The position numbers were made by a program, and so were the translations under genes. From the NCBI RefSeq assembly GCF_000373565.1, contig NZ_KB891798.1:186206-250205 (forward strand): a stretch of DNA of 64,000 bases, in the 5' to 3' direction. Positions 8,776 to 17,536 of the stretch are shown here, one piece after another. The number at the start of each line of letters is the position of its first letter. Within the stretch, counting starts at the first letter, position 1. The notes below the pieces were generated by a model. That model did not search any database, was not told the origin of the DNA, and saw only the letters and a list, made by a program, of their open reading frames with translations. This DNA is from Streptomyces sp. HmicA12. Its GTDB lineage: Bacteria > Actinomycetota > Actinomycetes > Streptomycetales > Streptomycetaceae.

Positions 8776-9711
8776 TCAGTTGTCCTTGTGGTGGCTGGAC
8801 TGCTTGACGTGCTCGCCGGGGATCGTGTTGTCCGGCGAGGCGGGCATGTGGGCCGTGGCCGACGCCAACTCCTCGACGGTCCAGCGCTGTTCGCTCTTGA
8901 CCTCGTCGACCATCGTCCAGCCCTGGTACAGGCCGACCTGGCCGCCCGAGACGCGGAAGGCGTGCCCCGAGAAGCGGCAGTCGGCGGAGGCCAGCATGGC
9001 GACGAGGGGGGAGATGTTGCCGGGGTGCCAGGTGTCGAACGCGGCGTTCTGGGTCGACGTCATGACCTCGCCGAAGCCCGGCGTGGCGACGGTGAGGCGG
9101 GTGCGCGCCACCGGGGCGATGCAGTTGGAGCGCACGTGGTAGCGCTGCAGCTCCTTCGCCGCGATCTGGGTGAGGGCGGCGATGCCGGCCTTGGCGGACG
9201 CGTAGTTGACCTGCCCGGGGTTGCCGTGCAGGCCGGAACCCGACGAGGTGTTGATGAGCGAACGGTCCGTCTCCACCCCGGACTTGGCCTGCGCGCGCCA
9301 GTAGGCGGCGGCGTGCCGGGCGACCGCGAAGGTGCCCTTGAGGTGGACGTCGATGACCGTGTCGAACTCCTCCTCCGACATGTTCACCAGCACCCGGTCG
9401 CGCAGGATGCCCGCGTTGTTCACGACCACGTGCAGGTCCCCGAAGGTCTCCACCGCCGTGTCGATCAGGCGGGCGGCGCCCGCCCAGTCCGAGACGCTGT
9501 CGGTGTTGGCGACGGCCTCGCCGCCGAGCGCCTTGATCTCGTCCACGACGGCCTGCGCGGCACTGATGTCGGCGCCTGCTCCGTCGGGAGCGCCGCCGAG
9601 ATCGTTGACGACGATCTTGGCGCCCTCGGCGGCGAACAGCAGCGCGTGCTCGCGGCCCAGGCCGCGACCGCCACCGGTGATGACCGCTACGCGCCCGTCC
9701 AGAGTTCCCAT
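8776..9711 (-). CDS. SDR-family 3-hydroxyacyl-CoA dehydrogenase (17-beta-HSD4-like)
   Basis: 311 aa. The start at 9711 is chosen because AGGAG lies 8 bases upstream; a longer frame to 9798 would run through the regulatory region. NAD-binding TGGGRGLG (about residue 12), NNAG, and the Ser-Tyr-Lys catalytic set (NTSSGSG, then YASAK) are all present. Length and the segment AKIVVNDLGG match the dehydrogenase domain of multifunctional enzyme 2/ 17-beta-hydroxysteroid dehydrogenase 4. Together with the MaoC pair it would carry out the hydration and second oxidation steps of beta-oxidation through (R)-hydroxyacyl-CoA. Confidence 0.85.
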   Translation of the reverse strand: MGTLDGRVAVITGGGRGLGREHALLFAAEGAKIVVNDLGGAPDGAGADISAAQAVVDEIKALGGEAVANTDSVSDWAGAARLIDTAVETFGDLHVVVNNAGILRDRVLVNMSEEEFDTVIDVHLKGTFAVARHAAAYWRAQAKSGVETDRSLINTSSGSGLHGNPGQVNYASAKAGIAALTQIAAKELQRYHVRSNCIAPVARTRLTVATPGFGEVMTSTQNAAFDTWHPGNISPLVAMLASADCRFSGHAFRVSGGQVGLYQGWTMVDEVKSEQRWTVEELASATAHMPASPDNTIPGEHVKQSSHHKDN

Positions 9712-9739
9712 GTCTCGATCTCCTGGTCTGTGAGAACGA

Positions 9740-9835
9740 TCTGTAAATCGCTCGTCTTGATCATGGATGGCGAACGAAGCTCCGCGCAGCCCGCTCATCA
9801 GCGAAAGTAGAGCAAGATGTGACCAGAAGTAAATG
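9740..9835. promoter_or_regulatory. Divergent control region with the shared 64-bp-spaced motif (copy D)
   Basis: Between the SDR start (9711, minus) and the LysR start (9870, plus). It contains TCTGTAAATCGCTCGTCTT at 9740 and CGAAAGTAGAGC with its GTA 64 bases further on (9743 to 9807), plus an extra AGAAGTAAATGACG at 9825. The same two elements with the same 64-base offset occur at 24224, 27074 and 32381. LysR regulators usually bind the promoter of the divergent gene, so this region may hold both a LysR site and the common island operator. Confidence 0.6.
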
Positions 9836-9869
9836 ACGAAGTTGCTTGTCGCGGTGATAAGAAGAATCT

Positions 9870-10790
9870 ATGGACCGTCGCCACTTCCAGTACTTCCTCG
9901 CCGTCGTTGAGGCCGGCAGCATCTCCGCGGCCGCCCGTAAGCTGCGCATCAGCCAGCCCGCGGTGTCCCAGTCGGTGAAGGAGCTTGAGCGCGAGATGGG
10001 CTCCCCGCTGTTCCAGCGCGGGCACCGCCTGAGCCTCACGCACGCGGGCCGCGCCCTGGTGGGTCCGGCACGCCGCACCCTGCGCTCCTTCGAGGTGGCG
10101 CGGGCCGCCGTCCAGGAGGTCGACCACCTCGCCACCGGCCGCGTCGATCTGGCGGTGGTCGCCGCCTACGCCGTCGACCCGGTCCTGCCGCTGGTCCGCC
10201 GCTTCCACGCCCGCTACCCCGGAGTGCGCATCGCGATCCACGAGGGACCCGCCGGGGAGGACGGATTCGGGGCGCTGCGCCGCGCCGAGGCGGAGCTTCT
10301 CGTCACCGATCACCCCGCCCCGTACGCCAAGCACGAGGCGGTGCCGCTGGCCCTGCAGTCGATGCAGGCCGTGTTCCCGCCCGGTACCGGGAACCTCCCC
10401 GAAGGGCCGGTGACCTTGCGGACGGTCGTGACGCACGACTACGTGCAGGGGCTTCCGGAACGGTCGGCGATGCGCGTATGGTTCGCGGCGGCGCTGGCAG
10501 CCGAGCAGTTGCCCCCGCCCCCCGTCGTCGTGGAAACCGCGCACCGCGACGCCATCATCCCGCTTGTTCTGGCGGGAGCCGGAGCCACGCTGCTCCCCGC
10601 TCCCGCGGCACGGACCGCGCAGCGCCTGGGCGCCGAGGTCCGGCCGCTCGCCTTCCCCTTCACCCGGTCCTGCTTCCTGTACCACCGCCGTGGGCCCCTG
10701 TCGCCCGCCGCGCTGGCTCTCGTCTCGCTTGCCGCCGACACCGCCGCGGCCGACGTACGAGCGACGCACGAGGATGCGGACCGGGCATGA
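9870..10790 (+). CDS. LysR-type transcriptional regulator
   Basis: 306 aa. The N-terminal winged helix-turn-helix is canonical (MDRRHFQYFLAVVEAGSISA, AARKLRISQPAVSQSVKELE, GSPLFQRG). The effector domain follows from about residue 90 (GRVDLAVVAAYAVDP) and contains the usual two-lobed pattern ending near residue 290. The ribosome site is weak (AAGAAG). It is divergent from the SDR/MaoC/DUF35 operon and lies 21 bases upstream of the thiolase/ACAD operon, so it probably responds to an acyl-CoA or acid intermediate and controls one or both. Confidence 0.92.
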   Translation: MDRRHFQYFLAVVEAGSISAAARKLRISQPAVSQSVKELEREMGSPLFQRGHRLSLTHAGRALVGPARRTLRSFEVARAAVQEVDHLATGRVDLAVVAAYAVDPVLPLVRRFHARYPGVRIAIHEGPAGEDGFGALRRAEAELLVTDHPAPYAKHEAVPLALQSMQAVFPPGTGNLPEGPVTLRTVVTHDYVQGLPERSAMRVWFAAALAAEQLPPPPVVVETAHRDAIIPLVLAGAGATLLPAPAARTAQRLGAEVRPLAFPFTRSCFLYHRRGPLSPAALALVSLAADTAAADVRATHEDADRA

Positions 10791-10811
10791 CCCGCATCGT
10801 TGAGGAGCGTC

Positions 10812-12284
10812 ATGACCGCGATACCGGACGTCGGTGTCACCGGCTACGGGATCCACCTCCCGCTGTGGCGGCTGGACCGCGCGCAGATCCGCAAGGCCCT
10901 CGGCTCGGGCGGCGGCAAGGGTACCCGCGCCGTCGCCTCGTACGACGAGGACAGCACCTCCATGGGTGTCGAGGCCGCCCGCCGGGCCCTCGCCGGGGCC
11001 CTCGACCCCCAGAGCCTCGTCTTCGCCACGGCCACCCCCGCGTACACGGACAAGACGAACGCGACCACCGTGCACGCGGCGCTCGGCCTCGAACGCGGCG
11101 TGTCCGCCTACGACTTCACGGGCGCCGCCCGCTCCGGGGCGGGCGCGTTGTCCGCCGCCGCCGACTCCGCCGCCGCGGGTCGGCCGGCCCTCGCCGTGCT
11201 CTCCGACATCCGTACGGGGCTGCCCGGCTCGGCCGAGGAACGCGACGGCGGTGACGCCGCCGCGGCCGTCCTCTTCGGCACCGGCGACGCCGTCCTCGCG
11301 CGCCTCGCCGGACGGGGCAGCGCGTCCGCCGAGTTCCTGGAGCGCTGGCGGCCGCAGGGCGAGCCCTCCAGCCGTCTGTGGGAGGAGCGGTTCGCCGAGG
11401 GCATCTACAAGGAGCTCGCCGACGAGGCCGTCGACGCGGCGCTGAAGGACGCCGGGCTCGACCGGTCCGCCATCGACCGCGTCGCCGTCGCCGGACTGCA
11501 CCGCCGCGCCGTCAAGTCCGTCACCCGCACCCTGGGTAAGGAGGCGACCGTCGTCGACGATCTGGCGGCCGTCATCGGCGCCACCGGTACCGCACAGCCC
11601 GGCGTCCTCCTCGCCTCCGCCCTCGACGAGGCCGGACCCGACGAGACCGTGCTGCTGCTCGTCCTCGGCGACGGCGCCGACGCGTTCGTCTTCCGCACGA
11701 CGGCCGCCCTCGCCGCCTGGCGGGAGCGGCGACCGCACGCCCCGGTCGCCGAACAGGCCGCCGAGGGTGCGCAGGTGACGTACCAGACTTTCCTCACCTG
11801 GCGCGGCTTCCTGCGCCGCGAGCCCCCGCGCCGCCCCGACCCGGACCGCCCCGCCGGACCGCCCTCCGCCCGCAACGCCCACTGGAAGTACGGTCTGACC
11901 GGCTCCCGCTGCGAGGAGTGCGGCACCCGCCATCTGCCCGCGATCCGCGTCTGCCGGCAGTGCCACTCCGTGGATCGGATGACGCGCGAGCGGGTCGCCG
12001 ACCTCACCGCGACGGTCGCCACCTTCCAGGCCGACCTGCTCGCGTTCTCGCTCAATCCGCCGCTGACGGCGGCCGTCCTCGACTTCGACGGCGGCGGGCG
12101 CGCCGTCCTGGAGGTCACCGACGCTGACGTCGCGCAGCTCGCGATCGGAGACCGCCTGGAGATGACCTTCCGCCGCCTCTACACGACCGGCGAAGGCGTC
12201 CACAACTACTTCTGGAAGGCCCGCCCGGCCCGAGCGGCCGACGCCGCGCACCAGGCGAAGTCCCCTACGGCAGAGGAGAACTGA
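10812..12284 (+). CDS. HMG-CoA-synthase-like (thiolase fold) protein fused to a DUF35 OB-fold domain
   Basis: 490 aa; ATG chosen for the GAGGAG site 4-9 bases upstream. Residues 1-320 have the thiolase/HMG-CoA synthase fold (GVTGYGIHLP, FATATPAYTDKTNATTVH, SAYDFTGAARSG). The position of the nucleophilic Cys in true synthases is occupied by Gly-Ala (FTGAARSG), so the classical acyl-enzyme chemistry is unlikely. Residues about 355-480 are a DUF35 domain with a four-Cys zinc ribbon (Cys367, 370, 381, 384) and an OB-fold. It is followed after two bases by an SCP-2-type thiolase; similar pairs act as one complex in steroid side-chain cleavage, where DUF35 bridges the partners. Confidence 0.75.
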   Translation: MTAIPDVGVTGYGIHLPLWRLDRAQIRKALGSGGGKGTRAVASYDEDSTSMGVEAARRALAGALDPQSLVFATATPAYTDKTNATTVHAALGLERGVSAYDFTGAARSGAGALSAAADSAAAGRPALAVLSDIRTGLPGSAEERDGGDAAAAVLFGTGDAVLARLAGRGSASAEFLERWRPQGEPSSRLWEERFAEGIYKELADEAVDAALKDAGLDRSAIDRVAVAGLHRRAVKSVTRTLGKEATVVDDLAAVIGATGTAQPGVLLASALDEAGPDETVLLLVLGDGADAFVFRTTAALAAWRERRPHAPVAEQAAEGAQVTYQTFLTWRGFLRREPPRRPDPDRPAGPPSARNAHWKYGLTGSRCEECGTRHLPAIRVCRQCHSVDRMTRERVADLTATVATFQADLLAFSLNPPLTAAVLDFDGGGRAVLEVTDADVAQLAIGDRLEMTFRRLYTTGEGVHNYFWKARPARAADAAHQAKSPTAEEN

Positions 12285-12286
12285 CG

Positions 12287-13492
12287 ATGGCCACGCACGG
12301 AATCCGCGACAAGGTCGCGATCGTCGGCATGGGCTGCACCCCGTTCCGCGAGCACTGGGACAAGAGCGCCGAGGACCTCCTCGTCGACGCCGCGCACGCC
12401 GCCCTCGCCTCGGCGGGCATGGAGTTGCCCGACGTCGACGCCTACTGGCTCGGCACCATGGGCTCCGGCTACTCCGGCCAGTTGCTCTCCCGCGCGCTGA
12501 AGATCGACTACAAGCCGGTCACCCGCGTCGAGAACTTCTGCGCCTCCGGCTCCGAGTCTTTCCGCAACGCCTGCTACGCGGTCGCGTCCGGCGCGATCGA
12601 CGTCGCGATGGCGACCGGCGTGGAGAAGCTCAAGGACTCGGGCTACTCGGGTCTGGTGAGCGCGGACATCCCGAGCGACGGGACCAAGGCCGCGGTCACC
12701 GCGCCCGCCGCGTTCGGCATGCTCGCCCCCGCCTACATGAAGGCGCACGGCCTCGACGAGGCCACCCTCAAGGACGTGCTCACGCGCATCGCCTGGAAGA
12801 ACCACTACAACGGCGCCCGCAACGACCTCGCGCAGTTCCGCTCCGAAGTGCCCATGGACGTCATCCGCAACAGCCCCCGCGTCGCCGGGATGCTCGGCAT
12901 CCACGACTGCTCGGGCGTCTCCGACGGCTCCGCCGCCGCGATCATCGTCCGCGCCGAGGACGCCCACCGCTACACCGACAGGCCGATCTACGTGAAGGCC
13001 CTGTCGATGGTCGCGGGACCCGGCGACGGACCCATGGACCCCGGCTTCGACTTCACCACCATCAAGGAGGTCCGCCGCTCTGCCGAGGCCGCCTATCGCG
13101 AAGCCCAAGTCGACAACGCGCGCGCCGAGTTGGCGCTCGCCGAGGTGCACGACTGCTTCACGCCCACCGAGCTGCTGCTCATGGAGGACCTCGGCTTCAG
13201 CGCGCGCGGAAGCGGCTGGCGCGACGTCATGGACGGCGCCTTCGACCTCACCGGCGAACTGCCCGTGAACCCCGACGGCGGCCTCAAGAGCTTCGGCCAC
13301 CCCATCGGCGCCTCCGGCCTGCGGATGCTCTACGAGTGCTGGCTGCAGCTGCGCCAGGAGGCCCCCGCCGAACGGCAGATCGCCTCCATCACGCGCGGCG
13401 AGCGCAAGCTCGGCCTCACCCAGAACCTCGGCGGCCGGCCCGGCGACTGCGTCAGCTTCGTCTCCGTCGTCGGCTCCGAGCCCGCCGCGTGA
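12287..13492 (+). CDS. SCP-2/lipid-transfer-type thiolase (Ltp-like)
   Basis: 401 aa. The thiolase fold is complete: ENFCASGSES carries the nucleophile position Cys85, LHDCFTPTEL (written here as VHDCFTPTE) is the family's HDCF segment, and GGLKSFGHPIGASG carries the active-site His. It belongs to the SCP-x/Ltp branch, whose members do thiolysis or retro-aldol cleavage of beta-hydroxyacyl-CoA. Two bases separate it from the DUF35 fusion, which argues that they form a heteromer. Whether it is a thiolase or an Ltp2-type aldolase cannot be settled from these motifs. Confidence 0.85.
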   Translation: MATHGIRDKVAIVGMGCTPFREHWDKSAEDLLVDAAHAALASAGMELPDVDAYWLGTMGSGYSGQLLSRALKIDYKPVTRVENFCASGSESFRNACYAVASGAIDVAMATGVEKLKDSGYSGLVSADIPSDGTKAAVTAPAAFGMLAPAYMKAHGLDEATLKDVLTRIAWKNHYNGARNDLAQFRSEVPMDVIRNSPRVAGMLGIHDCSGVSDGSAAAIIVRAEDAHRYTDRPIYVKALSMVAGPGDGPMDPGFDFTTIKEVRRSAEAAYREAQVDNARAELALAEVHDCFTPTELLLMEDLGFSARGSGWRDVMDGAFDLTGELPVNPDGGLKSFGHPIGASGLRMLYECWLQLRQEAPAERQIASITRGERKLGLTQNLGGRPGDCVSFVSVVGSEPAA

Positions 13493-13495
13493 CGC

Positions 13496-13538
13496 CCCCA
13501 CCGCTTGAGGAAACCACCCCCACCGCCTAAGGAACCAC
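13496..13538 (+). repeat. Short tandem repeat carrying duplicated ribosome-binding sites
   Basis: Two adjacent copies of about 22 bases (CCCCACCGCTTGAGGAAACC and CCCCACCGCCTAAGGAACC) separate the thiolase and the acyl-CoA dehydrogenase. Each copy holds an AGGA. The second AGGA lies at a suitable distance from the ATG at 13541. Confidence 0.6.
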
Positions 13539-13540
13539 CC

Positions 13541-14686
13541 ATGATCCGCACCCTGTTCGAGCAGGACCACGAGGACTTCCGGGAGATGGTCCGCACGTTC
13601 CTCACCGCCGAGATCGCCCCGAAGCTCCCCGAGTGGGAGGCCGCCGGACTGTTCCCCAAGGACGTGTACGCGCGCTTCGGCGAGCTGGGCCTCGCCGGGC
13701 TCAACGTCCCCGCCGAGTACGGCGGAGCGGGCGTCGACGACTTCCGCTTCAACGCCGTCCTCATCGAGGAGGCCGCCTACACCTACGCGAGCCTGGGCGC
13801 CCTCAGCGTCCACGCCAACATCGTCACCCCGTACTTCGTGAACCTGGGCACCGAGGAACAGAAGCGCCGCTGGCTGCCGGGCATCGCCGCCGCCGCCACC
13901 CTGTGCTCCATCGCCATGAGCGAGCCCGGCACCGGATCCGACCTGTCCGGCATCACCACGCACGCCGAACGCGACGGCGACGACTGGGTGTTGAACGGAG
14001 CCAAGACCTTCATCACCGGCGGCATCAACGCCGACCTGGTCCTGGTGGCCTGCCGCACCTCGCACGGCGAGGACCGCCGCGACGGCCTCAGCCTCCTCGT
14101 CGTCGAGGACGGCATGCCCGGCTTCACCAAGGGCCGCAAGCTGGAGAAGCTCGGCACCCGCTCCACCGACACCGCCGAACTCTTCTTCGACCAGGTCCGG
14201 GTGCCCGCCGCCAACCTGCTGGGAGAGGAGGGCAAGGCGTTCGGACACCTCACCGCCAACCTGGTCTCCGAGCGCCTGACGCAGGCGGTCGGCGCCGTCG
14301 CCACGGCCCGTGCCGCGCTGACCGCCGCCGTGGACTACGTCGGCGAACGCAAGGTGTTCGGCAAGCCGGTCGCCGCGTTCCAGAACACCAAGTTCCAGCT
14401 CGCCGACTGCGCGACGGAGATCGCGGCCGCCCAGGCCCTCGTCGACCAGGCCGTCCTCCAGTACAACGCGGGCACCCTCACCGTGCCCGACGTCGCCATG
14501 GTCAAGCTGTTCAGCAGCGAGGCCGCCGGCCGTGTCGTCGACAAGTGCCTTCAGCTGCACGGCGGTTACGGCTACATGCTGGAGTACCCGATCGCCCGCC
14601 TGTACGCCGACATCCGGCTCGCCCGGATCGCCGCGGGATCGAGCGAGATCATGCGGACCGTCATCGCCAAGTCCCTCGGACTGTGA
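13541..14686 (+). CDS. Acyl-CoA dehydrogenase
   Basis: 381 aa; ATG preceded by AAGGA. All three ACAD domains are visible: alpha N-terminal (DFREMVRTFLTAEIAP), beta (SEPGTGSDLSGI, GAKTFITGG) and alpha C-terminal (ERKVFGKPVAAFQNTKFQLA, LHGGYGYMLEYP). The Glu that serves as base in medium-chain enzymes near the C-terminus is not there (AAGSSEI), but Glu244 in VSERLTQ is at the position used by isovaleryl- and long-chain-type enzymes. It introduces the 2,3 double bond with FAD as cofactor. It closely resembles the enzyme at 31193-32350. Confidence 0.93.
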   Translation: MIRTLFEQDHEDFREMVRTFLTAEIAPKLPEWEAAGLFPKDVYARFGELGLAGLNVPAEYGGAGVDDFRFNAVLIEEAAYTYASLGALSVHANIVTPYFVNLGTEEQKRRWLPGIAAAATLCSIAMSEPGTGSDLSGITTHAERDGDDWVLNGAKTFITGGINADLVLVACRTSHGEDRRDGLSLLVVEDGMPGFTKGRKLEKLGTRSTDTAELFFDQVRVPAANLLGEEGKAFGHLTANLVSERLTQAVGAVATARAALTAAVDYVGERKVFGKPVAAFQNTKFQLADCATEIAAAQALVDQAVLQYNAGTLTVPDVAMVKLFSSEAAGRVVDKCLQLHGGYGYMLEYPIARLYADIRLARIAAGSSEIMRTVIAKSLGL

Positions 14687-14696
14687 GGGGGCGGCC

Positions 14697-16403
14697 ATGA
14701 CGAACGAATACCGCATGCGGTCGCCCCTCATCGACCTCTTCCGCGCCGTCGCCGACGCGGTCCCGGACCGCGAGTGCCTCGTCCACCGCTCCGTGCGCCG
14801 CACCTACGCCGAGACCCGCGACCGGGTCGAGCGGCTCGGCCGGGTGCTCGCCGCCCACGGCCTTGGCGTCCGCCGCGAACGCGAGGAACTGCGCGGCCAC
14901 GAGTCCGGCCAGGACCACGTGGCACTGTTCCTCCACAACGGTCATGAGTACGCGGAAGGCACCTTCGGCGCCTTCGCGGCGCGGGCCGTCCCCTTCAACG
15001 TCAACTACCGCTACACCGCATACGAGTTGAGGCAGCTGCTGCGCGACGCGGCGCCGGCGGCGATCATCTACCACGCCGCCTTCGCCGAGACCCTCGCCCA
15101 GGTGCTCCCCGACCTGCCCCGGCGCCCGCTGCTCCTCCAGGTCGCAGACGACTCGGCGCCCCGCCTGCTGCCCGGCGCCCTCGACTACGACACGGCGCTC
15201 GCCGAGGCCCCGGCCGACGTGACGCTGCCTGAACCCTCGCTCGACGACCTTTTCATGGTCTACACGGGCGGCACCACCGGCATGCCGAAGGGGGTGCTGT
15301 GGCGGCAGGGAGACGTGTGGACCGCGCTGCTCGGCGGCTGGCAGCGGCCCCAGATCGACTCGCCCGCGAGCCTGGCGGCCCACGTCCTCAAGACCGGGGC
15401 GGGGCAGCGGTTCCTGGGCATCGCCCCCTTCATGCACGGCGCTGGCTGGTGGTACCTCATCCGCGCGATGACCGGCGGCGACACGATGGTCGTCCCCGAC
15501 GTGGTGCACCGCTTCGACGCGGCCGACGTGTGCCGGACCATCGAGAGCGAACGCCTGGACACGCTTCCCGTGGTCGCCGAGGCGTTCGCCCGCCCGCTCG
15601 CCGACGAACTGGAGCGCGGCGCGTACGACATGAGTCGGGTCCGCGTCGTCGTCAGCGGCGGCGGCCCCCTCGCCGTCGAGACCAAGCGACGGATCCTCGC
15701 CGCGCTTCCACAGGCCGAAGTGGCCGACAGCGCGGGGTCGTCCGAGACCGGCGGCATCATCCGCGGCTCGTCCACCGCCCAAGGCTTCGGCGAGGAAGGG
15801 GTGTTCACGCCTCTGCCGCGCGCCTGCGTCGTCGATCTGGAACTCACCCGCGTATTCGAGCCCGGCCACGAGGAACCCGGCTGGCTCGCCGCCCGCGGCC
15901 CCGTTCCCCTCGGCTACCTCGGTGATCCGGCCAAGTCGGCAGCGACGTTCGTCACCGTCCAGGGCGAACGCCTCGCCCTGCCCGGTGACCTCGCCCACCT
16001 GCGGGCCGACGGCCGGCTCGTCCTGCACGGGCGCGCGTCGATGGTCATCAACTCCGGCGGCGAGAAGATCTACGCCGAAGAGGTCGAGCGCGCCCTCCTG
16101 AACCAGCCGCACGTGCGCGACGCGCTCGTCGTCGGCCGCCCCAGCCCGCGCTGGGGCCAGGAGGTCGTCGCCCTCGTCCAGCTCGACGGACCCGGCCAGG
16201 GCACGGACGACGCCACCCTGCGCGAGGGCGCCGCCGAACGCCTCGCCCGATACAAGCTCCCCAAGGCGTTCCTGCGCGTGTCCGCGATCCGCCGCTCCCC
16301 GGCCGGGAAGGCGGACTACGCATGGGCGCGCGCCCTCGCCAAGAACGAAGCCGAGGCGGACGGCATGCCCCGCACCGAGACGGAACAGGAGGCCGGATCG
16401 TGA
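14697..16403 (+). CDS. AMP-forming acyl-CoA ligase (FadD-like)
   Basis: 568 aa. ANL superfamily motifs are in order: YTGGTTGMPKGV (P-loop A3), DSAGSSETGG (A5), LPGDLAHL (A7 variant), NSGGEKIYAEEVE (A8) and SPAGKADY with the A10 lysine. It activates a free acid to its AMP ester and then the CoA thioester, feeding the adjacent dehydrogenases. The second ligase of the island (27264-28811) has a more usual ACS length, so the two probably handle different chain types. The stop codon overlaps the GTG of the next dehydrogenase. Confidence 0.9.
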   Translation: MTNEYRMRSPLIDLFRAVADAVPDRECLVHRSVRRTYAETRDRVERLGRVLAAHGLGVRREREELRGHESGQDHVALFLHNGHEYAEGTFGAFAARAVPFNVNYRYTAYELRQLLRDAAPAAIIYHAAFAETLAQVLPDLPRRPLLLQVADDSAPRLLPGALDYDTALAEAPADVTLPEPSLDDLFMVYTGGTTGMPKGVLWRQGDVWTALLGGWQRPQIDSPASLAAHVLKTGAGQRFLGIAPFMHGAGWWYLIRAMTGGDTMVVPDVVHRFDAADVCRTIESERLDTLPVVAEAFARPLADELERGAYDMSRVRVVVSGGGPLAVETKRRILAALPQAEVADSAGSSETGGIIRGSSTAQGFGEEGVFTPLPRACVVDLELTRVFEPGHEEPGWLAARGPVPLGYLGDPAKSAATFVTVQGERLALPGDLAHLRADGRLVLHGRASMVINSGGEKIYAEEVERALLNQPHVRDALVVGRPSPRWGQEVVALVQLDGPGQGTDDATLREGAAERLARYKLPKAFLRVSAIRRSPAGKADYAWARALAKNEAEADGMPRTETEQEAGS

Positions 16404-17536
16404 AGGCCGGACTCTTCTTCGAACCCGGGACACTACCGCCCGAGACCGAGCAACTCCGCAGAGAGGTGCGGGATTTCCTCGCCGTCGAGCAGGCCTCCGG
16501 CGGCTTCACGCCCGTCTCCGACAGCTGGGTGTCCGGCGCCGACCCGGCCTTCTCGCGCAAGCTCGGCGAGCGCGGCTGGCTCGGCATGGCCGTCCCCAAG
16601 GAGTACGGCGGCGCCGAGCGCACCGCCCTCGAACGGTTCGTCGTCATCGAGGAACTGCTCGCCGCCGGAGCCCCCGTCGCCGCCCACTGGATCGCGGACC
16701 GGCAGATCGCACCCGCCCTGCTCCAGCACGGCACCGAGGACCAGAAGCAGCGGTTCCTGCCCGGCATCGCCTCCGGCCGCACGCTCTTCGCGATCGGCCT
16801 GAGCGAACCGGACTCCGGATCCGACCTGGCCTCCGTGCGGACCAAGGCGACCCGCACCGAAGGCGGCTGGCTCGTCGAGGGTACGAAGATCTGGACCACC
16901 GGCGCCCACCTCGCCCACGCCGTCGTCGCTCTCGTGCGCACCGGCCCCGCGGGCGAGAGCCGGCACGAGGGGCTCAGCCAGATGATCGTCACGCTGCCCG
17001 ACGACGGCGTCGAGATCCGCCCGATCCGCTCCCTCGACGGCGGCCACCACTTCAACGAGACCGTCTTCACCGGCGCGTTCGTTCCCGACGACATGGTCCT
17101 CGGCACGATCGGCAACGGCTGGCGGCAGGTCACCGGCGAACTCGCCTACGAGCGCAGCGGCCCGGAACGCTTCCTGTCCACCGCCCTGCTGCTGCGCCTG
17201 CTCGCCGCCCGCGACGACGCGGACCCCCGTGTCGTCGGCGCCCTCACCGCCCGCCTGTGGACCCTGCGCCAGGCCTCGATCGCGGTCGCCGTGCAGCTCA
17301 GCCAGGGCGCGGCACCCGACACGGAGGCCGCCGTCGTCAAGGACCTCGGCACCCGCTTCGAACGCGAGGTCATCGACGCCGCGCGCGCCACCGGCGTGCA
17401 CCCCGACCTCGCCTCCGCCGACCCGTTCACCCGGATCCTCGCCGAGTCCGTCGTCCGCGCGCCCGGTGGCACCCTGCGCGGCGGAACCAACGAGATCCTG
17501 CGCGGCATCATCGCGCGAGCCCTGGGAGTGAGATGA
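16400..17536 (+). CDS. Acyl-CoA dehydrogenase, large-type subunit of a probable heteromer
   Basis: 378 aa starting at GTG 16400, overlapped by the preceding TGA and preceded by CAGGAGG. ACAD features: SEPDSGSDLASV, GTKIWTTGAHLA, and the C-terminal GGTNEILRGIIARALG. The next gene starts inside its stop codon and encodes a shorter ACAD-like protein. In actinobacterial steroid degradation adjacent fadE pairs of this kind form alpha2beta2 heterotetramers in which each subunit supplies part of the FAD site; the overlap and the size difference suggest the same here. Confidence 0.88.
   Translation: MKAGLFFEPGTLPPETEQLRREVRDFLAVEQASGGFTPVSDSWVSGADPAFSRKLGERGWLGMAVPKEYGGAERTALERFVVIEELLAAGAPVAAHWIADRQIAPALLQHGTEDQKQRFLPGIASGRTLFAIGLSEPDSGSDLASVRTKATRTEGGWLVEGTKIWTTGAHLAHAVVALVRTGPAGESRHEGLSQMIVTLPDDGVEIRPIRSLDGGHHFNETVFTGAFVPDDMVLGTIGNGWRQVTGELAYERSGPERFLSTALLLRLLAARDDADPRVVGALTARLWTLRQASIAVAVQLSQGAAPDTEAAVVKDLGTRFEREVIDAARATGVHPDLASADPFTRILAESVVRAPGGTLRGGTNEILRGIIARALGVR

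Noticed and set aside
9798..12251. 817-codon open frame on the minus strand
   Set aside because: Antisense to LysR and the HMGS-like/DUF35 gene, with Gly/Arg/Glu-rich shadow composition and no motifs.
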